DNA of 64,000 bases from Nigrospora sphaerica (GCA_018287875.1 JAGVVL010000009.1:2976001-3040000), one strand, 5' to 3'; shown: positions 1-12,147, numbered from the stretch's first letter. Numbers and translations: made by a program. Notes: a model not told the origin generated them from the letters alone.

Positions 1-1410
1 GCGGCATACGTAACATTGCTGCAGAAGACGACGTGATCGAAATGGCCCTTTCCATGGCTTTCGAGGGCGTGGATCATGCCCTCCAGGAAGTCCACCGCCT
101 CGGTACGGCCCTGCTGGTTGAAGACAAGGGCCTTGGGGCCTTTACGACCGGCGCTCTCGTCCGCGAACCATTTGGTCGCCATCTTCAGGCTGTCGACCGT
201 GTGCGCGCCGTCCACATGCCATACGATGGGGCCCTCGACCTTGACTTCGCACCGGCCCCTCCAGACGACCTGTTCCAGGCCGTCGACGAATTCTTTGGGT
301 AGCTTGACCGGATCGCGTTTGAAGCCGGGATCGAGCTTCTGGAGCGCCGATTCGGCCAGGGCCACGCCCAGGGTCGCGTTCTTTTTCTGGAACGCGGCGT
401 CTGGCCGCACGTGGACGCCCGAGAGCCTGGGATCGATATCCAGCACCTGGAGGTGGACAGCCTTCTCTTGTGCCCTCTTCCGCAGCACCTCGGCCGCCTC
501 GGGTACCTGCTCGATGGTGAAAGCAGCACTGCCCGGCTTCATGATGCCTGCTTTGTGCCATGCAATTTTGTCCACCGTGTCGCCCAGCGCAAAGACATGG
601 TCAATGGCCAGCGTACTGATACCCGAGGCCACCGGGCGCTCTACGATGTTGGTCGCGTCGTATTCGCCACCAATGCCCGTCTCGTACACGGCCACGTCGA
701 TGCCCTCTTGGAGAAAGACGTGATAGCTCATGAGCGTGAGATAGCGCGAGTAAATCGGTCTCAAGGCCATGGGGATTTGCCCGCGCGCAGTACCGCCCCC
801 GGCGTCGTTGTTCTCCCTCTCCGCCGCAGTCTCGGCCTTGCCCAGCAGGTCCCACACCTCGAAGAAGTACCGCGCGAACGCCTCCTCAGAAACGGGGGCG
901 CCATCGATCCGTATCCGTTCCCGCACCGCGATGAGGTGCGGGCTCGTGAACAGACCAATCCTCCGCGGAACGCCGTGGGCCCGCTGGTGCTGCTGCAGTA
1001 TGGACGCGGCAAAGGCACAGGTGCTCCCCTTGCCTTTGGTGCCGGCGACGTGCAGGACGTTCAGGCGGTCCAAGTCCGAGGGCGCATAGCCGAGGCGGCG
1101 CAGGTAGACGCGCATCTCGGCGATGGAGGTGGCATCGGGGCGGATGCCGGCCTTGCGCCGGGCTTCGATGATGGCGAAGGGGGTCTGGAGGGAGTTGAGC
1201 GCATCGATGGCGTCCTACGTGCAAAGGGTCAGAGATGGGGACTGGGCGCGAGGAGGGCGCGGCGTCGCGCGGTGCTGGACTGACATTGTATGACCGCGTG
1301 CTTGGCGAAGTCGCCATGGTGCGTCGGGAAAAGGAGGCGGCGAAGCGCGTGTTCGGGTGGCGATGTGCTGGGAAGGCAAGCAGGCTGAAGCGCCGTGACA
1401 GCCGGTGCAT
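1..1410 (-). CDS. Folylpolyglutamate synthase (partial, C-terminus outside window)
   Basis: The enzyme adds glutamates to tetrahydrofolate using ATP, which retains folates in the cell and supports methionine synthesis (MET7 in yeast). Exon 1 is 1410-1285, a 70-bp intron is 1215-1284 (gtcagt..cgtag), and exon 2 runs from 1214 off the left edge; at least 446 residues are present. The ATP-binding loop GTKGKGS lies just after residue 70, followed by the TSPHL motif, both hallmarks of the FPGS/Mur ligase fold. The ATG at 1410 gives an Arg/Ser/Phe-rich leader (MHRLSRRFSLLAF), and a second ATG (MATSPSTRSYN) follows 31 codons later. That arrangement suits alternative mitochondrial and cytosolic forms, as known for FPGS; this is inference. 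Product call is secure; the start is likely. Confidence 0.93.
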
Positions 1411-2220
1411 CCCCGTGGAGTTGGCGGTTATCTGCCCATAATGCATCGGCTGACTCACGATGTCAAAATTACGACGGGCTTCGGAGGATAAGGCATCACT
1501 AAGTTCACTGAGTCGAGAACCCGGCTGTCCACCATGGTTCAGGTCCCTCTGTTTTCCTGTTATCAGCCCGGGCGCGTTTATGCTACCCCGTGATCGGAGG
1601 GGAGGGGCGTGTACGTACTACCTCTCTATTCGTACTGAGGTACTGCCAGGGTATGCCCCGCCTTTCGCAACTGCCCCTCCATCTTCTGCACCTCCCAATG
1701 CAGGGTTGAGGGAGGGCACTTGGGAGTATCATTTTGCCATGAGAAAGAAAAGAGTGAGCGAAAGAAAGAGCCAGCGAGCGGGTGGAATGCGCGCCATCAC
1801 GCACTTCTGGTTTACGAGGCAGCAGGCAATATGCAGATAAGTAATCGGAAGTCACTTGGGTAACAAGGCCCCGATGGCTGTGTTGAGGTGTCGAGCCCTC
1901 AAAACGATGGCAGTTTCCTGTATCCACCTCTACCCATCCAGGAGTATGGAACTCCAAACTTACCTACCTAGGTACCTACCGACCTTGGTAAGTATACGAA
2001 ACTTGGAGAGATCAAAGAGAAACACCGAGATATTGACCAAGGCCAACCACGTAAAGCATACAAGCGGGGTGTGGTCCAGGTAAGCAGCACCCGGGCACCT
2101 GGTAGGTATTAAAAGGTGAAGCTTGGTTAGGCTACCGCGGAGCGATGACGCCGGGTTCGGTAGGTAAATCGCCAAACCTAACGAATGGAACTAGTCTGGT
2201 CCTGAGCCTTCTCATGCTCC
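1411..2220. other. Intergenic region, no gene seen
   Basis: This lies upstream of the FPGS gene and downstream of the mitochondrial membrane protein gene. No ORF here has the codon pattern or similarity of a gene. It carries the best copy of the recurrent palindromic motif: TACCTACCTAGGTACCTACC at 1961-1980, with the perfect palindrome TACCTAGGTA at 1965-1974. Confidence 0.6.
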
Positions 2221-3111
2221 TCAGGCCCTCTGCCCCGCCATCGACGCGGCAATTTCCTCCCATACCCCGCGCACCCGGGGGCTCCTGTTGTGCTGCATGT
2301 TGAACTCGCCGACGGCCCTGAACATATACCACGGCCTCGTGGTATTTTCTGCTGCCGTATCCCGCACGTAGTTCACGATACCAAATCTCCGGTTCGCGGG
2401 ACGCAAATCAGACACCATGACCTTGCTGACGCGCGGCTTGGCAATGAAACTCATGGTGGTGATTTCCAACTCGGTCTGCGCAGGAAGCTTCCTGACGAAG
2501 GCGCGCAGGTTGGCCTCGGACTGCCGGGCAAAAGGGGGCAGCCGCATATGGACGAAGGAGACGAAGGGAGCCGTTAGGTAGCCGACGACGACCAGTGGGC
2601 CCATGGCCGCAATGGCCGCTGTTATCGACCCATGCTTGCGTGAGACAAGGCCTCCCGGCATGATTAAGCAGTGCGAGGGGACTTACTGCGCATTGTGGTG
2701 GCGCCCAACCCCTCGTGCTCGTAAAAGGCCGGCGTGACGACGAAGCCGAAAAAGGCAAAGATAAAGAGCGTCGACAGCTTGAGGCAAGCCAGAAAGGTCA
2801 CCCTAGGAGTGCCGGCGTGGTAGACACAGAGTCTCGCGGGAAACACTAGCAGGTTGGTCAGACCCGGGTATCTCAGCTGTTCGGGCAGGGACCGGCATCG
2901 AGGGCGCTTGGGGCGACTCACTGTAGAGCGGCGGCGCAGCGCCGGGGGCCGGGGCGGGCTTTGCTGAATTTGTCGCAAACCGTACACATGTACGGCGAGT
3001 AGAAATTTGTGGCAGGCGAGGGACGAGGACCGGGAGTATCGCGGCAAAGCGACGGCACGAGAGACCCAGCGGCCGCAACTGGGCTGTCCTCAAAGCGGCG
3101 ACAAGTGCCAT
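2221..3111 (-). CDS. Probable mitochondrial inner-membrane protein, TMEM70/186/223-like
   Basis: Exons are 3111-2922, 2845-2687 and 2618-2221 (introns of 76 and 68 bp with GTGAGT and GTAAGT donors), giving 248 residues. The first ~50 residues are Arg/Ala/Leu-rich with almost no acids, as in a mitochondrial presequence. Two hydrophobic segments follow, about residues 84-105 (LKLSTLFIFAFFGFVVTPAFY) and 118-138 (around GPLVVVGYLTAPFVSF), forming a hairpin, then a basic C-terminal domain of ~110 residues. This layout matches the TMEM70/TMEM186/TMEM223 group, whose members assist assembly of respiratory complexes. Assignment to that group rests on architecture and a general resemblance, so the function is tentative. 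The exon structure is firmer because all three joins keep frame. Confidence 0.5.
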
Positions 3112-3493
3112 CGTAACGGCTTGGGGGCTGTAAGTCACCACTCCGGTGAGGTGAAGTGGTGGCAGCTTCTGCACGCAGGCCTTTCAGGAACCAAAAGGGA
3201 CGACGGAGAGAGAGAGGTTGCGAGCTATCCCAGATTTGCAGGGGTTAGCAGGCCTTAGCGCCGATAACATTCATGGATCCCACGGCGAGTGTGCCTGGCA
3301 GTCTGGGCACGAGGGTAGGCACTTCTTTCCCATACAAACATACACTATGAATGTAGGTAGACCTCGCCCGACTGTTACTCCCTCCCCCATATCAAGGCTC
3401 TCAGCTCGTCACAAATGAAACACGGCAATCATGAATACTCTTCTACATCCAGTCATCTCGTTCACGTCGTCATGCTGTGGGTAGGGCAGTGGC
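3112..3493. other. Intergenic region, no gene seen
   Basis: This is the promoter side of the TMEM70-like gene and the 3' side of the DsbA-like gene. I see only short overlapping ORFs with no recognisable content. Confidence 0.6.
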
Positions 3494-4215
3494 CTACACG
3501 ATGTTCCGGGTCAACCAGTCGGCCCACTGCTCCTTCGTCCAGCTGGAGCTGATGTCATTGGCAACAACACCGTCAAACACCACCGTCGGACTGACGTGGA
3601 TGCCCACCAGCCTCGCCATCTTGATCATAACCTTCAAGTCGTTGGTGACCTGGTTGCCGCTGTTCAGCGCGCCGTCCTCCCCGGGCTTGTCGCTGATGGC
3701 AAGCAGCTCGTACATCTTGGCCTCGTCGACGCCGACGCTCGCGCCGATCTGCGCCAAGCGCTTGTAGGTTTGGTTCCGCGTCTCGTTGACCACCTTGACG
3801 TCAAAGAAGCTCGTCTGCTGCTTGAAGAGTGCGTCGCTGAAGGCCTAAGATGGAATCAGTTTATAATCGAGGCTGGATTGGTTCCCGCGCGAAAAGGGTC
3901 ACTTACCCAGAACTTAGCCGGCGCGAGCTTGAGCACCGCCACGGCCGCCTCGTGCGTCAAGGTAGATGACGGGTGCCAGGGCTGCACCTGTTGCCGGAAG
4001 ATGACTTCCAGCCCTGCCGACCAGTCCTGGTTCTCCCGGACCATCGGCACGACTGTATTGTACAGAGTATCGAATTGCTTGGCCGAGAAGGGGCACGTGT
4101 AGTCCAGGTAGACCTCCAGCGTGTGCGTGCTCGAGTTGACGCCGGGTGCCGATTCATTCGAGGCGGGCGCCCTGAAGCGCAGCTTCTGCGCAGCGAACTT
4201 TGGGGGGAGGGCCAT
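3494..4215 (-). CDS. DsbA-like thioredoxin-fold protein lacking the CxxC pair
   Basis: Exons 4215-3907 and 3844-3494 flank a 62-bp intron and encode 219 residues. The N-terminal part reads LEVYLDYTCPFSAKQF at about residues 34-49, the usual position of the redox motif in DsbA-like (Thioredoxin_4) proteins, and a helical insert follows. Near the C-terminus comes HVSPTVVFDGVVAND, the cis-Pro segment of the fold. The active site is C-P-F-S, so only one cysteine of the redox pair remains. A disulfide oxidoreductase using two cysteines is therefore unlikely; monothiol or glutathione-linked chemistry, or a binding role, is possible. No signal peptide is evident, so it is probably cytosolic. Fold assignment is good; biochemical role is unknown. 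Confidence 0.8.
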
Positions 4216-4797
4216 GGTGTCGAGACGATTACACAGGTGGTAATTGGGAAGGGGGGCTTGATCGCCGCGGGCTTGCTCAGCTCCGTCTCTGGGACCAGGA
4301 ACGAGGAAGCGGGTGAGTGCGTGGTGCGGGAGGTTGTTCTCGCGGATTCCCGGTAGATCATGTCCCTGGAGTGCTTAAATACATACCTCTATACCCGAAC
4401 TGGCCTCTTACTAAGGCTGTTTCTACCACTGCCCTCGATGACGCGATGCAACCATGTCCGTGGAAGCTGCCTGCACATACACCCCCGGTTATACACCTTA
4501 TAGGTCGTGCCTACATCGCGGTACGTACCTACATCGATGGGGCTAAACCTGAGCACATAACAGCCCGTGGTGGGGTAGCTCCTAAACCCGCCATCCGATC
4601 GTGACAGGGTGGGATCAAGACCGAAAGGCTGGCAAGGGCGTGAACACCACGCCTCGGTTCCTGTGTAGCATGTAGCTGGAGCTCACCTTTTGTTTGCCTC
4701 AAGGCAAGCCGTCGTCGTCCACATACATCATTCAGGAACTGAAAACAGGTGGGCAAAGTACGTGGGCCAATAGAAGCTTTCCCTGCTGTTCCTCTAC
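4216..4797. other. Intergenic region, no gene seen
   Basis: This separates the DsbA-like gene (upstream side) from the dioxygenase gene (3' side). It contains GTACGTACCTAC near 4519, one of the scattered TAGGTA-type motifs. No coding potential is recognised. Confidence 0.6.
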
Positions 4798-5994
4798 CTA
4801 CACCGTGTTCTTGGCTATGATGCCCCGGGCAAACTCGCCAAATGTGATGTGCTGGTCCAGATCAACCTCGTCCTCCAGGTTCGGCTGCGTGAAGACGGCG
4901 AGGGTGTTCCGCGCTATTCCCTTGCTGTACGCGCCGCGGACGGAGTGCTCGACAGCCTTGAACTTGCCGCGAGTGATCCTCTCGAGGGCCTCGCCCGTCT
5001 GGAAAGCGATGCAGTCTCGCGGTATCTTAACCTGCACCGGCTCGCCCTTGCGGTTCTTGATCCACAAGCCCGCCTGCGGATCCGGGGACTGCGGCAGCTC
5101 TTCCAGAGTCGGGAGCATACCGGGCACTTGGTCACCAAATTCGGGCACCCGGGCATTGACCTTGGCCTCATCGATGAACATGGCCGAAGTCAGACCCGTC
5201 AAGCAGCCGTGGTCCTTGTGGACCGAGCACCAGTTGTCTTCCTCGTCCCCACGCGCCATGACCTCTTCGGTCATGGGGTAGTAGTGGAGTAGACGGGCTT
5301 TGGTGGTCGACGACGATTTCACGACGTTTTCCAGGTACGCCGGAGGATACTCGGGGATCTCCTTTTCGGCGAACCTGTCGCACGCCCTGGCTACCAGCAC
5401 GGCCGTGTCGATAATCAGGCGGCAGAGCTCCTCCATGGTCGGCCTGAACCCCGGCAGCATTTCCTTGGGCGGCCAGGAATTGGGCGCCAGGTATTCTGGG
5501 AAGTCCTTCATGGTGAACTGCGCCGTCGGCGTCGCGGCTTCGCGAGAAGGGTCGACATAGAAGGCGCAGTTGGCGTAGAATGACCCCTTCAGATCATCCG
5601 CCCCGCCGTTCTTCAGCTTCTCCCTGCCCTTGGACCACCCCACGAGATACTTGGCAGTCTCGTTAGTGAACTGCGCTGGGATCGATTAGATAACCAGTGA
5701 GACTCGAGCGGCGAGTTGGATTCGTACCGAAGTCGGCCTCGCTCAGATTGCCCATGTACGAGGCGTAGGAGAGTAGCTGGCGTCGCAGTGCGGGAAACTC
5801 CTCAGGCACATCTTTGACGACCAGAATACCCAGAGACTCGGGGCCGAAGGCCTCCTGCAGCGTTTCGAACGATACGTCTCCTGTACAAGCGGGTAAGCCA
5901 CCGGCGTTGGAGCCTCTTGTCGGCCAGGTTGTGTGCTCTTACCGGATTTGAGGTCTTTCAAGGAGACCACAACGGGTTGCGCCGTCGCCATCAT
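4798..5994 (-). CDS. 2-oxoglutarate/Fe(II)-dependent dioxygenase (isopenicillin N synthase-like)
   Basis: Three exons (5994-5943, 5880-5728, 5675-4798; introns 62 and 52 bp) encode 360 residues. Two adjacent ATGs (5994, 5991) could start it. The double-stranded beta-helix core carries the iron ligands: HKD within SVHKDHGCLTGLTSAMF, and the distal His in AVEHSVRG. The N-terminal segment (FGPESLGILVVKDVP) matches the DIOX_N region of isopenicillin N synthase-like enzymes. Such enzymes oxidise a small organic substrate using 2OG and O2; the substrate cannot be read from the sequence. Nothing next to it suggests a biosynthetic cluster. Length and motifs are complete, so the gene looks functional. 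Confidence 0.85.
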
Positions 5995-6521
5995 GTATGT
6001 CTATCGTGTACCCGGGTCAGATGAGTTCGAGCCCAGCAGTACGCAGGCGGAGCAGCAGAGATTACCTATCTAGCCTCCCCAAAATCTGATGAGGAGCAGG
6101 CTGATCTGATCATTAAATAGGTACACAGCTAACACGACATGTAAGTGCTCGTGACGAATTTGACCCATAGGAAACCGTCGGCTTTTCAGAATCCTAGATC
6201 GGTAGTCCCGCTAAGCCTGGTGTTGCGGCCTGGGGGTTAGTACGAAAACTGTACATTGTACAAGGAGAGCCGGGCGCCCGACCGGCGTTGGCCGCTGCCG
6301 AGCTCGCCCGTGCCCCACCAACGTCCCCAAGAGTGACTGGAAAACAAGTACAAGTACATAGGATACTACTCGAAGACAATGAACCAAGCAGCTCTGTTAT
6401 CGATTATGTAACCACGCAGAAACCCCACCTTGCACTCATCAGTGCCTGTTGCGCGACACGCAGCGGCGCGCATCTCCATCCAGCACCTCGCGAACTGCGT
6501 ATTGCCATCTCATCAGCCGCC
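5995..6521. promoter_or_regulatory. Divergent promoter region (dioxygenase / FRG1-like)
   Basis: The two flanking genes start head to head across 527 bp, so the region must hold both promoters. I see no convincing TATA box. One TAGGTAC motif lies near 6116. Confidence 0.45.
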
Positions 6522-7380
6522 ATGGTGAAACCCTTGTCCTTTAAGGGCGAGAAGAAGCCGAAGAAGAGAAAGAGAACCGAAGGCGAAAGTTCCAGCGCGC
6601 AGGCCGAGACAAGCGAACGCGCCGTCGCGAGGATCGACGATGATGCAGCAGACGATGATAGCTGGGTCTCCGCCGAGGCTCTGGTCGACCTCGTCGGCCC
6701 CATCATGTTCGTACTGCCCACCGACCCTGTCACCTGTCTAGCCTGCGACGCCAATGGCAAGGTATTCACCGACCCCGTCGCGAACATCATAGACGGGAAC
6801 CCCGCGACGTCGGAACCCCACGACGTCAGGCAAGTCTGGGTCGCAAACAAAATCGCCGGCACGGAGAACTTCAGATTCAAGGGCCGTTACGGAAAGTAAG
6901 CGGGCCTTTCCTTTCCGCGGCGTGAGCCGCTCGCTTACAGTGCCTAGATATCTCAGCTGTGATAAGTACGGAATACTGAGCGCGACTTCCGAGGCCGTCT
7001 CACCCCTGGAGACATGGACAGTGATTCCGACCGCGGATACACCGGGAACTTTTCAACTCCAGACCCTGCGCGAGACCTTCCTTACTACCAAGGAGTCTAC
7101 GAAGCCAAATGCCCCCCCCGAAGTCCGGGGCGACGCTACCGACATCGGCTTCGATACCACATTCCGGATCCGCATGCAAGCCCGTTTCAAGCCGAAACTC
7201 AAGGCATCCAAGGAGGAGAAGGCCAAAGAGAAAATCAGCCGGAGGGAATTGGAAGAAGCTGCCGGCAGAAGGCTCGACGAAGACGAGGTCCGGATCCTGA
7301 AGAGGGCGAGACGAGAGGGCGACTATCACGAACAGCTTCTAGTCTTGAAGGTCAAGGGCAAGCACGACAAGTACGGTTGA
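6522..7380 (+). CDS. FRG1-like family protein
   Basis: Exons 6522-6895 and 6948-7380 flank a 52-bp intron (gtaagc..cctag) and encode 268 residues. The N-terminus is a lysine-rich patch (EKKPKKRKR), probably a nuclear or nucleolar signal. The middle carries FRG1-type beta-trefoil features (YLSCDKYGILSATSEAV; WTVIP), which resemble fascin-like actin/RNA-binding folds. The C-terminus is highly charged and helical. FRG1 proteins are nuclear, linked to RNA processing and actin binding. The gene ends 25 bp before the convergent WDR89-like gene. Family assignment is fairly sure; its exact role in fungi is not known. Confidence 0.85.
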
Positions 7381-7405
7381 TCCTGGCCCGTATCCCGTGC
7401 TCGAG

Positions 7406-8656
7406 CTATGCACCGGTTTTCCAGGCCTTGATGTATCCATCCTCACCCACACTGAAGACCATCTGGGCCTCGTCATAAAAGCAAAAGCTCCGCACGATTT
7501 CCGATGTGTGGGCACCCGGCAGGCCCACACTGTTCTCCCGGTCCAGATCCCATCCCGACGGCCCTTTAGTCAGGTGTACCATCTCGAACATCTGCTGGCT
7601 GCGGCACAGGATTTAGCCTTGGCTTACAACAACAATTACGCCCGCGCTGGTGTCAACTTACTCGTGAGTGCCGGCGCCGATCACGGCGCCTGCCCCGTTC
7701 GCCTTGACCGAGACGTTCGCTATGTATTGGCAGCCGAGGACTTGCCGCATGTCCCCGAAGTCGGTGGTGGCGGAGCCTTTCTCTTGATCCTGGGCTATGT
7801 TATACAGTGCAAAGCGTTCGTCGTGCGACACAGCATAAACCTCGGTGTCATTGAGAAAAGCCGCGTGGTGAATGGAGGCGTCATGATTCAACGTCTGTAT
7901 GACCACTTCGTCTTCATCCGTGATGCGGGTGTCGCAGATGTTGACTAGGCCATCAGTCGAGCCGGAGAGCAGGACGTTGGGGTCGTTGGGGTGAAAGTCC
8001 AGCTAGGTAGCCGTTAGCCGGTGGCGATGTCGGAAAAGAGTAGCAGCGCATACCTCGGTAATGTCATCGCTGTGGACTTCCTTATATGAGTGCCGCGCCG
8101 TAGGAGTGGAGCGAACATCCCTGCGTTTTCCCAAGTGAGCACATGCATGTTGTTCTGGAGGCGGGCCGCTGTGATACGCACCAGAGGAGTATAGAGGCCT
8201 GACTTGCCCTCAGCTCGGTGCCGGCGGCGATGGTGAAGCCTGCACTGGAGCAGGCCAATGATAAAATTGGCACTTGATTGTCTTGGGCAGTGCGGAAGCG
8301 GTCAGCTCAAGGGGCGCGCAGCGATGGCCAAGAGCGGTTCGGTTCGTACCTGTGAGCCGCGCCACTTCGGCTTCTCTCGCATCCTTCCTCAAATCCCACA
8401 TAGAGATGCTGCCATCCTCTCCAGCAGTGCAGACAACCGAGCCCCCCAAGTCAAATGCTTTTGCGCAGGTCAAGTTGCCGTGGTTGGTCTGCAGGGTGCC
8501 CACGGGGCCGGGCCGGAGACTCAGGGGGTTGAAGACGCAAAGCTTCTGGTCTGACGATATGGTAGCCGGCCCTTGGGTCAGAGGGATCAGGTCAGTGACA
8601 TAGACCTCGTCCACACCTGGGTACCGGAACCCATCCACGCACGATAGCGGATACAT
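7406..8656 (-). CDS. WD40-repeat protein, WDR89-like
   Basis: Five exons (8656-8350, 8272-8182, 8120-8054, 8002-7662, 7598-7406; introns 51-77 bp) encode 332 residues. Repeats are visible as strings such as GEDGSISMWDLR, IAAGTEL..ILLWDVR, LLSGSTDGLVNICD, and a last blade ending GEDGYIKAW. The junction HSDDITELDFHPND is typical of WDR89 homologues. It is a beta-propeller scaffold, and partners are unknown. All five joins keep frame, which supports the model. It converges on the FRG1-like gene with only 25 bp between stop codons, so the 3' UTRs probably overlap. Confidence 0.85.
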
Positions 8657-9435
8657 GGTTTTCCCCCCGGCTCACTGGGTTTATGGCGGTTGTGGTCCCA
8701 GTGCTGCTTAGCCCGAGTCAAGCTGACTGTTTTTAAAGAGAGTAACAACACGTGGCCACTTAATGTTTCTAAATATGCCTGGCTACCTGTGTTGTGAGTG
8801 AACGAACGGGTTGATGGACGACGTTATATATGCCTGGCATAGGCAAGATATGGCCGCGTTAGATGTGAAGAGGACGAACGGGACGATAGACTGCAAACTC
8901 ACCCCTTATTCAATATTGCCTCGTTCCAAATTGGCCCGATGTCAACTAAGCAGGTACTTGGGAGTATTGTTATGTTTCCTTTCGCCAAATCCGGGTTGCG
9001 CGCGTGTAAGAAACGTTCATTTATTTGCACTCGCAGATGGCCCATTCAAAATATGGATGATGCGGGCCCGCCCGGGCAGTCGGCTGTCAGCCCCACTTGG
9101 GCCTTGTATCCAATCGTATCCGAGGACACATGTAATCACATTTTGGCGCAACGCCCATTCGTTACATACCAGAGGGAGACGTACTTTTCCGGCACTTAGG
9201 TACCTTCCTTATGTAGCAGAAGCTCCTATCGTACAGGTGCTGCATTGACGTCGGACCTTTTGAGGACAGCTAGCTGGAATCCGCAGCCAGTTAGTTAGAG
9301 AGTGGCCGTCAGTCTCCGCCATCGCGACTCTTTCTTCCCCCCCATCGAATCCGTCACTACCTTGCGCATTCTGTCAGGTACCATGACACGGCTACCACAC
9401 CTGACATCCTGCTCGTAGCATATCTGGTCACCACG
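8657..9435. promoter_or_regulatory. Divergent promoter region (WDR89-like / Hrd3)
   Basis: The region is 779 bp between head-to-head genes. It contains TTAGGTACCTTCC near 9196 (a TAGGTACC motif) and a pyrimidine-rich stretch before the Hrd3 start. No coding region is recognised. Confidence 0.45.
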
Positions 9436-12147
9436 ATGCGTTGGCTGCTCTCTGCGCTCCGTACGTTGTCATGGCCCCCGAACCTCCCGCGTGGGCGAAC
9501 GCGTGATCCCGTCTCCGTATAGCCCTAGCCCGTTACTAACAACCGATTTGGGGGACTACAGTGCTTTTGCAGGCTGTCGCCCTCGCACACGCCACCGACC
9601 AGAAAGTTCTCCAGGACGATGGTACCGCCCAGGAGAAGATCATAACGGCCGGTGTCGACGCCCAAACGAACGTGGCCCACAGAACGCGGGGAGGATGGAC
9701 CCCGTATCAGAATGGTGCGTGATACCACTGCTGCCGCCCGGCGTGCTGACGGGACTGACTGTTGCATTAGGCTGGGAGCTGGTTGACGCCGCCATGGTTG
9801 AGTTCCGAAAGGTCAAGCCGCCGCTGCACCGCAAGGCGAAGCGACAGACGGGCTTGTTCGGCTCCATGCTGAACTACGCTCTGAAAGCCCTCCCGAGCCT
9901 CCGTGTCACGGCCCCTCCGCAAGAGCACGCTGCGCATGTCATCACCGGACCCCTGCTTGATGGCGTCAAGCTCCTCCAGCGGTCGGCCGAACTGAACAAC
10001 ACCGACGCCATCTACCTCATGGGCCAGTTGAACTTCTTCGGGAACTTCTCCCACCCGCGAAACTTCAAGGCCGCTTTCGATCACTACAAGCGCCTCGCCG
10101 AGGTCAGCGGCAACAGTTCGGCGCAACACATGGTTGGCGTCATGTACGCGACCGGTATTGGCGGCGCCGTGGAGAGGGACCAGGCCAAAGCGCTGCTATA
10201 CCACTCGTTCGCCGCCGAGCAAGGCCACCCCCGCGCCGAAATGACAATCGCCGCCCGCCACCACGGCGGAATCGGCGTCCCCAAGAGCTGCGAGACGGCC
10301 TGCAAATACTACAAGAGGGTGGCCGACAAGGCCATGGCCTGGATTCGGTCCGGGCCCCCGGGTGGCATGTCCATCGTTCAGGAGGCCTACCGCATTGCCG
10401 ACGAGGAAGGGGGTGTTTACGGAGAGGGGGCCAGCGTCGTCAGTGCAGGTATTAATGCTCTTAAGCACAGTGTCAACTCGGACGCCTACGCCTCCATCGA
10501 CGATGTCATCGAGTACCTCGACTTGATGTCCCAGAAGGGGGACTTCAAGGCCTCCTTCAACCTCGGCCGCATCTACTACGAAGGTCAGCGGGGCCTCGAG
10601 CGGGACGTCGAGGTGGCCCGGCGCTATTTCCTCACCGTCGCAACCAAGTTCTGGCGCGCTAAAGACGGCAGGGTCACCGACAACGCGAAGCCTGGTCTCG
10701 ACAAATACGCCGGCAAAGCTGCAGGCTACATTGGGCGCATGTGGCTGCGAGGCGAGGGACAGTATAATCAAAACTTCGAGAACGCCAGGAAGTGGTTCGA
10801 GCGTGGCATCAGGTACGGCGACGCACAGTCGCAATGGGGTATGGGTCTGATGCTGCTGAAGGGCTTCGGAATGGAACGGAACGTCAAGAGGGCCTCCGAG
10901 CTCCTCAAACAATCGGCCAACTTGGAATTCGGCCCGGCCCAAGTCGCCCTCGGTGCCCTCTACCTCGACCAGGGCAATAAAGACGACTTGCGCATCGCAA
11001 ACTCTTACTTCGAGAGCGCCGCTAGATACGGCAACATTGAGGCGCAGTACTACCTGGCTGAGATGATCCATCACGGCGTGGGCCGTGACAAGACGTGCAA
11101 CATCGCCATGGCTTATTACAAGCTCGTGGCTGAGAAGGCCGAACCGTTCATTTCGACATGGTCCGAGGCCAACTCGGCCTACGAAGATGGCGACTACGAG
11201 CTGGCCCTGCTGAACTACGTCCTGGCTGCCGAGCAAGGGTACGAAAAAGCCCAAAACAACGTGGCGTACCTGCTCGATCCCCTCCACTCCAGTCTTCCGC
11301 TCCCGAGCTGGTTGAAGCGCTCATCGCCCTCGTCCAGTCTGCTCCAGAACTCGGCACTCGCACTTATCTACTGGACGCGCTCCGCCATCCAATCCAACAT
11401 TGACTCGCTGGTCAAGATGGGCGACTACTACCTATTGGGCATTGGCGCCGATGCTGCTACCGACAGGGCAGCCCAGTGCTACGCGGGGGCGTCGGAGTAT
11501 CTGCAGAGCGCCCAGGCTTTGTACAACCTGGGTTGGATGCATGAAAATGGCGTGGGTCTGGTCCAGGACTTCCATTTAGCCAAACGTTACTACGACCAGG
11601 CGTTAGAGACTAACGAAGAGGCCTATCTTCCCGTGACCCTGAGCCTCCTCAAGCTCCGCGCGCGATCCGCCTGGAACACCTTCACGCACGGCAAGATTAA
11701 CTCGATCCAGGACGAACCAGGTAAGCGTCGTTCGGCCGGGTGGTTTACGTCTGCCGGAAAAGAATACTGACTTGTTTTGCCGTCACAGCGCCGAAGAAGG
11801 ACTGGTCTCCTAGCGAGTGGATTGCCAACTTCCTGAAGGATGAAAATATCTACTACGATGACGGCGCGTATGGAGATATGTACGACGACGCGATCACGGG
11901 AAGTGACGGGGAGCCTTTCGGTGACGAGTTTGATGATGAGGGTGTCCTGGACAGCCTCATCATACTTGGCTTGGCGGCCGTCATTGTGTTCTTGATCTAC
12001 TACCGGCAGCAAAGACAGCGGGCTCACAGACAAGCCGAGGAGGAGGCAGCGGTAAGAGCAGGCCTGGTGCCACCACCGATGCCGCAACCAGGAGCTCCAG
12101 GTGATCCGCACTTCCAACCATGGGGTGTGGGAGGCCTCGGACACTAA
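9436..12147 (+). CDS. Hrd3/SEL1L, ER-associated degradation ubiquitin ligase subunit
   Basis: Exons 9436-9460, 9562-9714, 9771-11720 and 11789-12147 encode 828 residues. Hrd3 is the luminal partner of the Hrd1 ubiquitin ligase: it recognises misfolded glycoproteins in the ER and stabilises Hrd1. The signal peptide (MRWLLSALLLLQAVALA) is split by intron 1, which contains a perfect TACTAAC branch site near 9533. The lumenal part is a run of Sel1-like repeats (for example GVMYATGIGG, GLMLLKGFGM, GWMHENGVGL). An acidic Asp/Tyr-rich spacer (~730-760) precedes a single membrane helix at ~763-782 (LDSLIILGLAAVIVFLIYY) and a short Pro-rich cytosolic tail. Length and architecture are as expected for the fungal protein. 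Confidence 0.95.

Noticed and set aside
10196..11287. 363-codon minus-strand ORF inside the Hrd3 gene.
   Set aside because: It is an antisense shadow of the Sel1-repeat coding frame with no independent motif.
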